NCBI RefSeq assembly: GCF_001434915.1
Contig: NZ_AZEF01000017.1
Location: 1-33,977, forward strand
Origin: Liquorilactobacillus capillatus DSM 19910
Lineage (GTDB): Bacteria > Bacillota > Bacilli > Lactobacillales > Lactobacillaceae
Length of the DNA: 33,977 nt
Direction: 5' to 3'
Positions 15,017-23,136 of this stretch are shown piece by piece. Below the pieces are notes generated by a model. The model saw nothing but the letters and a program-made list of their open reading frames with translations. It was not told the DNA's origin and did no database searches. Numbering within the stretch: the stretch's first letter is position 1; every line of letters starts with the position of its first letter. The translations under genes were made by a program, and so were the position numbers.

Positions 15017-16339
15017 ATGGATACTACAAATCATTTGAACAGTGAGCTCAAAGGTACTAAAGTTTTCGAACGTGACTCAGTTAAAACCGTTATGTTTGCA
15101 TCAATGATTGGAACCGCAATAGAGTTTTTTGATTTTTATGCTTATGGAACTGCAGCTGCAGCTTACTTTCCCAAAGTCTTTTTCCCTGAGGTTACACCCG
15201 CAATCGCAACAATTCTAAGTTTACTGACTTTCGGTGTCGCCTTCATTGCGCGACCTCTAGGATCTTTTGTCTTCGGACATTTTGGTGACAAGATCGGTCG
15301 TAAACGGACACTTGTCGTTTCACTGCTATTAATGGGAATCTCAACCGTCTTGATTGGATTGCTTCCTAGTTACGCTACTTTAGGGTTGACTGCTGTTCTC
15401 CTACTTTGTACTTGTCGTTTCGTTCAAGGAATTGGTCTAGGTGGTGAATGGTCTGGTGCAGCACTCGTTGCCACTGAAAATGCTCCTGCAAATAAACGTG
15501 CTCTGTACGGTGCATTTCCTGAGCTTGGTGCACCATTAGGTTTCTTCTTAAGCAATGGATTATTTTTCTTACTTGAATCATTTTTAACGCCCGCACAAAT
15601 GCTTAGTTATGGGTGGCGTGTTCCTTTCTTAGCTTCTTCTGTTTTAGTTCTTGTCGGTTTCTGGGTTCGCGAACGAATGCAAGAAACTCCTCTATTCCGG
15701 TTAGCCCAAGAAAAAAATGAAGTTACTAAATCACCTTTAAAAGTCGTTTTCAAAACTAGTTGGCGTCAAATAATCCAGGGAACTTTTATTGTTTCTGTTA
15801 CCTACACACTTTTTTATACCTTAGCAACATGGTCTCTAACATATGCTACTGCTAAACTTGGATTTACAAACCAAGAATACTTGTTTATGTTGATGGGTTC
15901 AATCGTCGTCTTTGCCGCACTGATCGTCCTATCTTCAAAACTCGCTGATACTTGGGGGCGCAAGCGTACATTGATGATTTCATCAACAGCCTTAGTTATT
16001 TTTGCCTTTCTTTTCCCATACTTACTTCAAGGTCAACGTAATTTTGTCAGTGTTTCATTATTCCTTGTTATCGGTTTTGTATTAATGGGCATCGCCTTTG
16101 GACCTGTTGGAGCTCTTTTGCCAGAATTATTTTCAACAAAAGTTCGCTATTCCGGTTCAGGAATCGCTTACAATTTGGCAGCGATTGTTGGAGCAGCTTT
16201 TACACCCACCATTGCAACTTGGTTAGCTGAAAACTGGGGTATCCGCTCTGTTGGGATCTATCTAGCAGTTATGGCTGTTGCTTGTTTAGTGTCTCTTGTA
16301 ACAATTAAAGAAACAAAGTTAATCGATTTTTCAAAATAA
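15017..16339 (+). CDS. MFS permease, metabolite:H+ symporter (MHS) family
   Basis: 440 residues, 12 membrane helices. The MHS signature GTAIEFFDFYAYGTAAAAYF (about 32-51) in helix 1, ARPLGSFVFGHFGDKIGRKR in the loop 2-3 region (GDKIGRK is the MFS motif) and RFVQGIGLGGEWSGAAL in helix 4 place it with ProP, KgtP and ShiA. MHS members import osmolytes, dicarboxylates, shikimate and similar small metabolites with protons. AGGAGG six bases before the ATG. An Ile-codon leader peptide and terminator upstream suggest expression when isoleucine is short, so the substrate may be a branched-chain amino acid, its keto acid, or a precursor such as threonine; this is inference from regulation only. Confidence 0.92.
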   Translation: MDTTNHLNSELKGTKVFERDSVKTVMFASMIGTAIEFFDFYAYGTAAAAYFPKVFFPEVTPAIATILSLLTFGVAFIARPLGSFVFGHFGDKIGRKRTLVVSLLLMGISTVLIGLLPSYATLGLTAVLLLCTCRFVQGIGLGGEWSGAALVATENAPANKRALYGAFPELGAPLGFFLSNGLFFLLESFLTPAQMLSYGWRVPFLASSVLVLVGFWVRERMQETPLFRLAQEKNEVTKSPLKVVFKTSWRQIIQGTFIVSVTYTLFYTLATWSLTYATAKLGFTNQEYLFMLMGSIVVFAALIVLSSKLADTWGRKRTLMISSTALVIFAFLFPYLLQGQRNFVSVSLFLVIGFVLMGIAFGPVGALLPELFSTKVRYSGSGIAYNLAAIVGAAFTPTIATWLAENWGIRSVGIYLAVMAVACLVSLVTIKETKLIDFSK

Positions 16340-16593
16340 CATAATCTGTAAAATATATAACATCTGTCTGTGAAACTTGCCTATTAATAGAGAATTGTGA
16401 ATATGGGTAATTCTATAAGCAGATGAGATAGGAACTACTCAAATCTTATTTTTTCTCTACCTTTTAATTTTTTAAATAATATTGCTAATTTTGTCATACT
16501 ATTTGCCGTTAATACATTTTCAACTTCATTCCAAGTTACTAAAATCATTTAAATGGTAAATAAGATTTTCCAAGTAATTTGATTATTGGTATA

Positions 16594-16639
16594 GAAAGCA
16601 GCTCTGGGAATCGAAACACAATTTCTCAGAGCTGCTTTC
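16594..16639. terminator. Hairpin between convergent permease and kinase genes
   Basis: A 17-bp stem, GAAAGCAGCTCTGGGAA (16594-16610) with 16623-16639, one G-U. It separates the convergent MHS permease and fructosamine-kinase-like genes and probably acts in both directions, although T tracts are poor. An imperfect AT-rich hairpin lies near 16390-16420; nothing else is seen in 16340-16730. Confidence 0.5.
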
Positions 16640-16730
16640 TTAGCATCTACACCTTTTATCCCAGATTCAATCTCGTCTTTTTATGTTATTTCAAATTTAA
16701 ATGTTCAACGCTTAAAATATTTATAGCTTT

Positions 16731-17588
16731 TCAATCAAAATATCTAATTTGTTGCATCAGCTGTTGCACATTTTGTGAGTAACTCTGCCCAAACTTATTC
16801 AAGTGAACCATCAAATAATATAAGCGATAGAAGTCAAAACGCCTTTCATAGCCTTTCTCAAGCGGCATCTCTTTTTTGTACGCACGGTAAAACTCATCAC
16901 TAAAGCCACCAAAAACAGTTGTGAGTGCTAAATCAAATTCACGGTCACCATAAAACGCTGCCGGGTCAATCAGGGCTGGTCGTCCATTTGCTAAGAACAT
17001 ATAATTACCACTCCAAAGATCACCGTGTAGTAAAACCGGCCTGCTGTTATGTTCTGCCAGACTTTCCACAATGATTTTACGGACATTTTGGTAAACTGTG
17101 ATCTCATCAGTCTGCCACAATCCTTGATATTGCAGGGCTTGTGCTAATGGGTCTAGGCGCTGTTTTAGAAATAAGCTACTCCACGAATCTGTCCAGTCAT
17201 TCTTAAAGGAAATACTCGTTCCGGCATATGGAAAGTCAAACCCAAATTTTCCGGTTGAGCTTTGATGTCGATGTAAATGGGCAACTAGCCTTCCCAAATC
17301 AGCCTGTTTGCCATACCCTTGCTCTAAGTAATTAAGCAGCAGGTACGCATCCCCTGCAATCGTTCCACTGCTGATAACACGTGGAGCACAAACTCCTGCT
17401 TGCGCAAAAGCTTGCAAACCGGCAATTTCCCCCGCATAAAAAGTTTGGTCATGGTATGGCTGAACTAATAAAAAGTACTGCTTATCAGCAATATCAAGCC
17501 GATATGCTTGATTAACATCCCCACCACTCACAGGAGTCGCCTGTATGGGTCCTGTAAGCGGAAGTTGTTCTAACCATTTCTTTTCCAC
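16731..17588 (-). CDS. Fructosamine/ketosamine-3-kinase family protein
   Basis: About 285 residues from GTG at 17588, placed after AAGGGGAG; TTG or GTG at 17615/17612 would overlap that site. Protein-kinase-like fold: SGGDVNQAYRL near the N-terminus, LLHGDLWSGNYMF (catalytic Asp190) and IDPAAFYGDREFDLALT, the family's metal-binding motif. Members phosphorylate the sugar carbon-3 of Amadori products on glycated amines, leading to deglycation. One feature is odd: the strand that normally carries the ATP-binding Lys reads YFLLVQP, with Leu where Lys is expected. Activity is therefore uncertain. Cytosolic, monocistronic. Confidence 0.85.
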   Translation of the reverse strand: MEKKWLEQLPLTGPIQATPVSGGDVNQAYRLDIADKQYFLLVQPYHDQTFYAGEIAGLQAFAQAGVCAPRVISSGTIAGDAYLLLNYLEQGYGKQADLGRLVAHLHRHQSSTGKFGFDFPYAGTSISFKNDWTDSWSSLFLKQRLDPLAQALQYQGLWQTDEITVYQNVRKIIVESLAEHNSRPVLLHGDLWSGNYMFLANGRPALIDPAAFYGDREFDLALTTVFGGFSDEFYRAYKKEMPLEKGYERRFDFYRLYYLMVHLNKFGQSYSQNVQQLMQQIRYFD

Positions 17589-17699
17589 TCGACTACACTC
17601 TCCCCTTTTCACCAAATAACGATCTCATTTTTATTATAGATTTTTTCATAACGGTCTGGTACTAATAAGCTTAAGATATCCTTCAAAAGAGCCGCAGAT

Positions 17700-17729
17700 T
17701 TGCTTTAAAAAATAGAATAGTTCTATACT
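17700..17729 (+). promoter_or_regulatory. Aldehyde dehydrogenase promoter with palindrome
   Basis: TTGCTT (17700-17705), 18 bp, TATACT (17724-17729). ATAGAA-TAG-TTCTAT (17712-17726) is a 6-3-6 inverted repeat overlapping the -10, a plausible operator. Confidence 0.5.
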
Positions 17730-17764
17730 TAACAATGTATGAAAATTTAAAGGAGGAACATCTT

Positions 17765-19168
17765 ATGGCTTATAAAACAATCAATCCTTTTACAAATGAA
17801 GTCATTAAAACTTTTCCAAATGCAACCAAAAATCAAATTGAAGATTCATTAAAAATAGGTACTGACTTATATCACCAGTGGAAGAAGGAACCTGTTGCAA
17901 CACGGTCTAAAAAACTGCACGATATTGCAGACTTATTACGTGAAAAAGAGGAAGAACTTGCTCAGACACTGACAATTGAAATGGGGAAACTTATTTCAGA
18001 AGCACGTGGCGAAGTTGAATTATGCGCACTGATCGCCGATTATTTTGCTGACCACTCAGCTGAACTTCTACAACCGACACCACTTACCACTAAAGCTGGT
18101 GAAGCTCGGGTAGAAAAACATTCAGTTGGAATATTATTAATGGTTGAACCCTGGAATTTTCCATATTATCAAATAATGCGTGTTTTTGCACCTAATTATA
18201 TGATTGGTAATCCTATGATTCTCAAACATTCATCCACTACTCCTAGCTCTGCTGTAGCTTTCACTAAAATTATTACTGAAGCAGGGGCACCTGCAGGTAG
18301 TCTAACCAACCTCTTTTTGACACATGATCAGGTCGATCAGGTTATCGCTGACCCACGTATCCAAGGAGTTGCTCTAACGGGATCTGAACGTGGAGGAAGC
18401 TCTGTTGCACAAACCGCGGGTAAGTATCTAAAAAAATCATCTATGGAACTGGGCGGTAATGACGCCTTTATCGTTCTAGATGATGCTGATTTAGACCAGG
18501 TAATTAAGGTTGCTGCACGTGCGCGGACTTACAATGCTGGTCAAGTATGCACTTCGTCTAAACGTTTCATTGTTGCTGATAACTTGTATGATGAATTCTT
18601 AAAACAACTTGGTAAAACTTATCGACACTTTAAACCAGGTGATCCGCTTGATGAGCAAACGACCTTGGCTCCAATGTCGTCTGCTAAGGCTAAAGCTAAA
18701 CTTGAAGAACAAGTCAATGCAGCTATTGCTAATGGCGCCGTACTTTACCAAGGAAATACCGCCATCGATCTTCCCGGGCAATTCTTTGAACCAACAATCT
18801 TAACGGATATTACACCAGACAACCCAGCTTACTATGAAGAAATGTTTGGTTCAGTTGCCCAAGTTTATCGCGTCCATTCAGAACAAGAAGCTATTGCGCT
18901 AGCCAATGATTCTCACTATGGTTTAGGTGGTATTGTCTTTACTAAAGATAAAAAACGTGGGCAAAAAGTTGCTAGCCAAATTGAAACGGGAATGGTTTTT
19001 GTTAATACTTTCTTATACACACTTCCAGAACTTCCTTTTGGTGGTGTTAAGAACTCAGGTTATGGCCGTGAAATGAGTGCGATCGGACTTAATGCCTTTG
19101 TCAATGACAAGTTGATCGTTGCTGTCGATAAACCTGATTTTGAAAATCGTGCGGGTGCTTTATTTTAA
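17765..19168 (+). CDS. NAD(P)-dependent aldehyde dehydrogenase (succinate-semialdehyde type)
   Basis: 467 residues from ATG at 17765 (AAAGGAGG eight bases upstream; an ATG-like start at 17735 precedes this site and is rejected). Conserved ALDH elements: EPWNFP with Asn131, the general base Glu228 (MELGGND), catalytic Cys262 (GQVCTSSKR) and PFGGVKNSGYGRE near the C-terminus. The pattern resembles the GabD/Sad group, which oxidises succinate semialdehyde and related short aldehydes. No GABA transaminase or carbohydrate genes lie beside it, so the real substrate is unknown. Own promoter with a palindromic operator candidate. Confidence 0.93.
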   Translation: MAYKTINPFTNEVIKTFPNATKNQIEDSLKIGTDLYHQWKKEPVATRSKKLHDIADLLREKEEELAQTLTIEMGKLISEARGEVELCALIADYFADHSAELLQPTPLTTKAGEARVEKHSVGILLMVEPWNFPYYQIMRVFAPNYMIGNPMILKHSSTTPSSAVAFTKIITEAGAPAGSLTNLFLTHDQVDQVIADPRIQGVALTGSERGGSSVAQTAGKYLKKSSMELGGNDAFIVLDDADLDQVIKVAARARTYNAGQVCTSSKRFIVADNLYDEFLKQLGKTYRHFKPGDPLDEQTTLAPMSSAKAKAKLEEQVNAAIANGAVLYQGNTAIDLPGQFFEPTILTDITPDNPAYYEEMFGSVAQVYRVHSEQEAIALANDSHYGLGGIVFTKDKKRGQKVASQIETGMVFVNTFLYTLPELPFGGVKNSGYGREMSAIGLNAFVNDKLIVAVDKPDFENRAGALF

Positions 19169-19310
19169 CGCAACTTTAAAGCTAGGTCGTAGTTAAACAT
19201 GGATGAGTAATTAATAAGTTTACTGGAAAAGAATGTGAATCAAAAAGCATCTAGTCGTTAAGTGCTATACTGCCTCTTAATGTATGTTTTAGCACTGAAT
19301 GTCCCGAAAC

Positions 19311-19357
19311 AAAAATAGAGAAAAGGAGCCCGAGACTTTTGTCCCGAGCTCCTTTTC
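19311..19357 (-). terminator. Terminator of the YtfG-like gene
   Basis: A 17-bp stem, GAAAAGGAGCTCGGGAC on the minus strand with a G-U-containing partner (19320-19357), five-base loop, then a T-rich tail. The wobble pairs favour the minus-strand RNA. Its GAGACTTTTGTC core recurs in the hairpin at 29401-29440. Nothing else is seen in 19169-19449. Confidence 0.7.
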
Positions 19358-19449
19358 TTGTTCCGTCTACCTATTACCATCAACTACATTCTCACTTTTG
19401 GGCAGCTTATACCAATGTTCTGCTTTTTAATAATACTCAGAACATTATC

Positions 19450-20304
19450 CTAATGTGTTGCTTCTTGAATCGCTTTCTTCAGTGGCATTAACTGGCGCCC
19501 CAGCACTTCCTCCAGGTCTTTTGATGGGTGCGCCAATTCACCGTTTCTAATCAGAGTTTGAATCATGATAAATACCTCAGCGACTTGTTCTGGTAGCCCT
19601 TGATGCACTAGACGCTTTTTATATTCATTATCATCAAGTGCTAAGACTTCAAACTGATGTACACTAACGGCTGCGACCGCTGTTGCAAGTTCTTTAAAGG
19701 TCAATGGCTGACCTGAAAATTCATAGATCTTTTTAGGTTGACTACTTAACAGGACCCGGGCTGCGCCTTCTGCATATTCGCGCTCCAATGCCCACCCAAC
19801 ACGACCATTCTGAGCAGAATAAGTAAACGGCTGACCTGTCAAAGCCCCTTTAATTAAATCGAGTTCGTTCTCAAGGTACCAATTATTACGTAGCAAAGAA
19901 TAATTGAGTCCACTTGTGGCCAGAGCCTGTTCAGTTGCTTTATGATCAGCAGATAGTGGGCTTTGTGCTTGGTCAGCATGTGGAAAACTGGTATATGCAA
20001 TAAACTTTATCCCAGCTTTTTTAGCAGCCTCTATAACATTAAAGTGTTGTTCTTGTCGAGAATGTTCCTCACTAGGAAGAGAAGAGATGAAGAGTAGTCG
20101 GTCGATCCCTCCCAATGCCTGTTCAAGCCCTTTTTCATCGTTATAATCAGCTTGTCTGATCTCAACTCCTTGTGGTAACATCTGGGCTGCTTTAGCGGTG
20201 TTGCGAACAAGCGCCACTAACTCTCCCTGCTCAAGTTGACCAACGAGATAGTTGATAACACTCCGCCCAAATTTTCCTGTCGCACCTGTAACTGCATATT
20301 TCAT
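19450..20304 (-). CDS. NmrA-like NAD(P)-binding oxidoreductase (YtfG/QOR2-like)
   Basis: 284 residues from ATG at 20304 (GGAGG eight bases upstream). Atypical SDR with Rossmann motif TGATGKFGRSV at the N-terminus, LVRNTAKA after strand 2 (NADP-binding Arg), FISSLPSEEHSRQEQHFNVIEAAKKAG and the family hallmark YSLLRNNWYLEN. E. coli QOR2 (YtfG) reduces quinones with NADPH. Likely cytosolic defence against quinones or related electrophiles. The upstream inverted repeat TGTTA-N9-TAACA matches that of the nitroreductase gene at 80-685. YtfG homologues are often governed by HxlR/MarR-type regulators, but no such gene is in the window. Confidence 0.86.
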   Translation of the reverse strand: MKYAVTGATGKFGRSVINYLVGQLEQGELVALVRNTAKAAQMLPQGVEIRQADYNDEKGLEQALGGIDRLLFISSLPSEEHSRQEQHFNVIEAAKKAGIKFIAYTSFPHADQAQSPLSADHKATEQALATSGLNYSLLRNNWYLENELDLIKGALTGQPFTYSAQNGRVGWALEREYAEGAARVLLSSQPKKIYEFSGQPLTFKELATAVAAVSVHQFEVLALDDNEYKKRLVHQGLPEQVAEVFIMIQTLIRNGELAHPSKDLEEVLGRQLMPLKKAIQEATH

Positions 20305-20333
20305 CTCTAAAACCTCCATTTTTTGATTATCAT

Positions 20334-20352
20334 TGTTACAATTAAAGTAACA
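20334..20352. promoter_or_regulatory. Operator candidate upstream of the YtfG-like gene
   Basis: TGTTACAATTAAAGTAACA is a perfect 6-7-6 inverted repeat 30 bp before the start codon. On the minus strand TTGACT (within 20391-20386 of the preceding terminator stem) could serve as a -35 with a weak -10 overlapping this repeat. Confidence 0.5.
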
Positions 20353-20360
20353 TGACGTCT

Positions 20361-20395
20361 AAAAAAAGTCAACTGCCTTGATCACAGTTGACTTT
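20361..20395 (-). terminator. Terminator of the LysM/Apf-like gene
   Basis: AAAGTCAACTG pairs perfectly with CAGTTGACTTT (20365-20375 and 20385-20395, nine-base loop), followed on the minus strand by further T. It lies seven bases after the LysM gene stop and separates it from the YtfG-like gene. Confidence 0.8.
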
Positions 20396-20401
20396 GGTAT
20401 C

Positions 20402-21019
20402 CTAATACCAATTATTAGCTTTCCAATGCTGCATCGCACTAGCCCATGAGCCATAGCGTTGCGCTACATAACGATTAGCAACACGTTCTTGGTTAGCAGG
20501 TGAATAGTCACCATTTAAGTAACTTGAATCTAGTTGATATTTTCCAATATACTTTCCATTACGTGCATTGTAATTACCGCCTGATTCATGAGCAACTATA
20601 TATGCACGTGCCTGTGCTTCTGTTGAACTTTCTTTGTTTGTAACTGCCTGACTACTATACTTGGTATTGATTGCCGCTGTACTAGGCGTAGTTTCCTTAG
20701 TATTTTTAACCGCTGCGGTTTGAACGTTATGTCCAGGGATCACCAAATTATTTCCTGCCAGAATAAAATCGGGGTTCTGAAGATGATTTGCACCCGTAAT
20801 TGCTGCGGTAGTCGTTCGATACTTTTCAGCTAATTCTGAAACTGTATCGCCCCACCTGATCGTAATCTTTTGCTGCTTAGTTGTTGTTTTCTGAGCATTT
20901 TGATTTGCTAAAATTTTTTTAAATGATTGACCTTCTGTTTGACCAGCAGTTGTTAACTGCTTATTCGCCACTTGTAGTCCAGCTGAACTACTGACAGATT
21001 GGCTTGCACTAATACTCAT
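20402..21019 (-). CDS. LysM protein with Apf-like lytic domain, no signal peptide
   Basis: 205 residues: a Ser/Gln/Ala/Thr-rich N-terminus (1-48), one LysM domain (about 50-96, ITIRWGDTVSELAEKY...NLVIPG), a Thr/Ser linker (97-133) and a C-terminal transglycosylase-like domain (about 135-205) with HESGGNYNARNGKYIGKYQL, Glu145 being the expected catalytic acid, and ending in AMQHWKANNWY. The end closely resembles lactobacillar aggregation-promoting factor (Apf) and resuscitation-factor-like proteins. Unlike those it has no hydrophobic signal sequence, and an in-frame TAG seven codons upstream of the well-supported ATG (GGAGG) excludes a longer form. Export would have to be non-Sec, or it acts inside. 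Ends in a strong terminator. Confidence 0.85.
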   Translation of the reverse strand: MSISASQSVSSSAGLQVANKQLTTAGQTEGQSFKKILANQNAQKTTTKQQKITIRWGDTVSELAEKYRTTTAAITGANHLQNPDFILAGNNLVIPGHNVQTAAVKNTKETTPSTAAINTKYSSQAVTNKESSTEAQARAYIVAHESGGNYNARNGKYIGKYQLDSSYLNGDYSPANQERVANRYVAQRYGSWASAMQHWKANNWY

Positions 21020-21104
21020 TGTTTCTTTTTCCTCCGCCCTATCCTACTAAATCTATCTACCTGTTTAATAATAGTTAAAAATTTTCTAAAAAGCAACATT
21101 CTTA

Positions 21105-22436
21105 TTAAGGACGATACCCTTTTTTTAGTGCTTGCTGCATTTTAGTTTCGTCATAGTAGAGGTGTAATACTAACAACATCAGGAAATAGATTATCAGTGG
21201 TAGCCAGACATAATTAAGATTTATCATATGCAGTGTTGCCGTATTTTGCGCATGGTTAGGTAGATAGCCCGAAAGATGAAATAGACCAGCAGTTATAAGG
21301 CCGCCTAAACCCAAACCGAGATTTACGCCCAAATCATCCGTCGAGGCTAGCACGCCTTCAGCCTGAATCCCCATCGTCATCCCATAACGAATCGTATCAG
21401 CAATCATAATGGATACCAGCCCAACAATGATTCCGTGACCAATAGAGTTAAGCATGATTCCGCTAAATAAAACTGGCAGCCAGCTACCATAAACACCCAC
21501 GCTTAAAAGGCACTGACCACCAAAAGCTAAGATGATCCCAATACTCATCGTTTGTTTTTTTGACCGCAAAGACGTAAGATGCATAATCAGCAAGACACCA
21601 ACTAAAGCAGTTAGCGTAAAACTATTTGCCAAGGGAACTAGTTGTTCGTCGTGTAAAACGTATTTGAAGTAATAAATAGTTGTCTGGTTCTTAATAGCTG
21701 TCACGAGCCAATATAGAAAAATAACTACCGAAATTGTTAGCCATTGTTTATTACGCCCCAACATTTGCACAACTTTCTTAAAAGGTTGGTGGCTGAGATC
21801 TTCACTCGTGTAACGCTCGTGGATCTGAAAGAATGTATTTAAAATTAGAAATAATGAGATTACCCCAAAAACACAGATCGTTAAGAGAAAACCCTGTTTT
21901 TGATCTCCCTGTCCCAAAAGTGCCACTAACGGTAACGTAAAGATAGCAACAACAATTTGAACTGAACTACCGCAAAACTGGCGAATAACTCCTAACAGCG
22001 TTAACTCACGCCCATTCTGGGTCATCGTAGGCAAGACCGATGTAATCGGAACATTAACTGCGGTGTAAAAAAAGCCTAAACCTAAGTACGTCACATATGC
22101 CCAGATCAACTTACCTGTTGCAGAAAATGCTGGTGTAACAAAGGTTAAAATAGCAAAAGCGACATAAGGAAGAGCGTACCATAAGAAAAAAGGACGGCTT
22201 TTCCCAAAACGGGAATGTGTACGATCAATCATTATTCCTATTAATAAGCTTTCTAGTGTATCAGCTATCCGTGCAACTACAAATAAAATAGCGACCGCTC
22301 CTGGTGCCAACCCGTAGACATCAGTATAGAAAAAGAGCAAATACGTTGTCATCACTTGAAAAACTAAGTTATCCGCCGCATCACTAAGCCCATAGCTAAT
22401 TCTTTCCGGCCATTTAGTTTCTGTTTTTTTATCCAT
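21105..22436 (-). CDS. GPH-family sugar:cation symporter
   Basis: 443 residues, 12 membrane helices. The N-terminal ERISYGLSDAADNLVFQ, FFYTDVYGLAPGAVAILFVV and ARIADTLESLLIGIMIDRT (around 55-73) followed by SRFGKSRPFFLWYALPY are diagnostic of the glycoside-pentoside-hexuronide symporter family (MelB, XynB, UidB). Substrate unknown; no glycosidase or isomerase gene lies nearby. The usual acidic cation-site residues of helix 2 are replaced in part here (ARIADTLESL), so coupling ion is unclear. It starts 14 bp after the DUF1440 gene and has a poor ribosome site, suggesting translational coupling to it. Confidence 0.9.
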   Translation of the reverse strand: MDKKTETKWPERISYGLSDAADNLVFQVMTTYLLFFYTDVYGLAPGAVAILFVVARIADTLESLLIGIMIDRTHSRFGKSRPFFLWYALPYVAFAILTFVTPAFSATGKLIWAYVTYLGLGFFYTAVNVPITSVLPTMTQNGRELTLLGVIRQFCGSSVQIVVAIFTLPLVALLGQGDQKQGFLLTICVFGVISLFLILNTFFQIHERYTSEDLSHQPFKKVVQMLGRNKQWLTISVVIFLYWLVTAIKNQTTIYYFKYVLHDEQLVPLANSFTLTALVGVLLIMHLTSLRSKKQTMSIGIILAFGGQCLLSVGVYGSWLPVLFSGIMLNSIGHGIIVGLVSIMIADTIRYGMTMGIQAEGVLASTDDLGVNLGLGLGGLITAGLFHLSGYLPNHAQNTATLHMINLNYVWLPLIIYFLMLLVLHLYYDETKMQQALKKGYRP

Positions 22437-22450
22437 ATATATCGTCCAAC

Positions 22451-22960
22451 TTACCTTGTCTTCTTTTCAACCAATTCATGTGAAAGTTCATTAATCACAA
22501 CATGGTTGACCCACATCCAAGCCATATGTCCCAAAAGTTCTGAGAAATGTTCTTCCAACGGTTGATCTTTAGCATCTGGGACAGTCTTCATCGCCGGCAT
22601 CATTCCTAGATGTGCTGCCGCCCAGACACCGACTCCAAAGAAGGTCCCTTGACCGACCTTCAATAGCGGTATGTAGTGTGTAGTCACACTATACATCATT
22701 CCAAAAGTAGCTGAAAAGCCAAAATGGATAATAAAACTAGCCCACGGCATTTGATGTCCCGAATAAGTATACGTCGCATGTGTAATCTTACGTGGTATTC
22801 CTAACTGCTGCATAAATTTCTGCGGTGGATTTGTCTTTTCTCTTTCTGGTGTTCGCGGCGGTAAAAGGTTTTCCCAGCCCAATTTAACAAAGCCTGAAAC
22901 TATTCCAGCTACACCACCAATAATTAATACCTCTTTGATATTAAAACTATCTTTACTCAT
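22451..22960 (-). CDS. YagU-like DUF1440 membrane protein
   Basis: 169 residues, three or four hydrophobic segments. GGVAGIVSGFVKLGWENLLPPRTPERE followed by NPPQ is the DUF1440 signature, and GVWAAAHLGMMPAMKTVPDA and HMAWMWVNHVVINEL occur further on. E. coli YagU is an inner-membrane protein linked to acid resistance; the molecular activity of the family is unknown. Start supported by GAGGAG. It is the first gene of a two-gene unit with the GPH symporter, possibly an accessory to it; the pairing is an observation, not evidence of interaction. Confidence 0.85.
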   Translation of the reverse strand: MSKDSFNIKEVLIIGGVAGIVSGFVKLGWENLLPPRTPEREKTNPPQKFMQQLGIPRKITHATYTYSGHQMPWASFIIHFGFSATFGMMYSVTTHYIPLLKVGQGTFFGVGVWAAAHLGMMPAMKTVPDAKDQPLEEHFSELLGHMAWMWVNHVVINELSHELVEKKTR

Positions 22961-23053
22961 CGTTTAACTCTCCTCATTTAAACTTTTGTAACTGATTAGT
23001 TTAAACTTATTATTCTTATTTCGCCAGTAAAGGGCTTATTAACCTTTGTTAAC

Positions 23054-23102
23054 AAAAAGACCAGCGTGCTTTAAAATCTAAGCATAGCTTAAGCCTTTGG
23101 TC
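23054..23102 (-). terminator. Probable gdhA terminator
   Basis: GACCA (23059-23063) pairs with TGGTC (23098-23102), and an inner GCTTTAA pairs with TTAAGC with one bulge; five T follow on the minus strand. It starts about 35 bp after the gdhA stop. Confidence 0.5.
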
Positions 23103-23136
23103 CTTTTCCACCAGCCCTCTTTATATACCCAATTTT

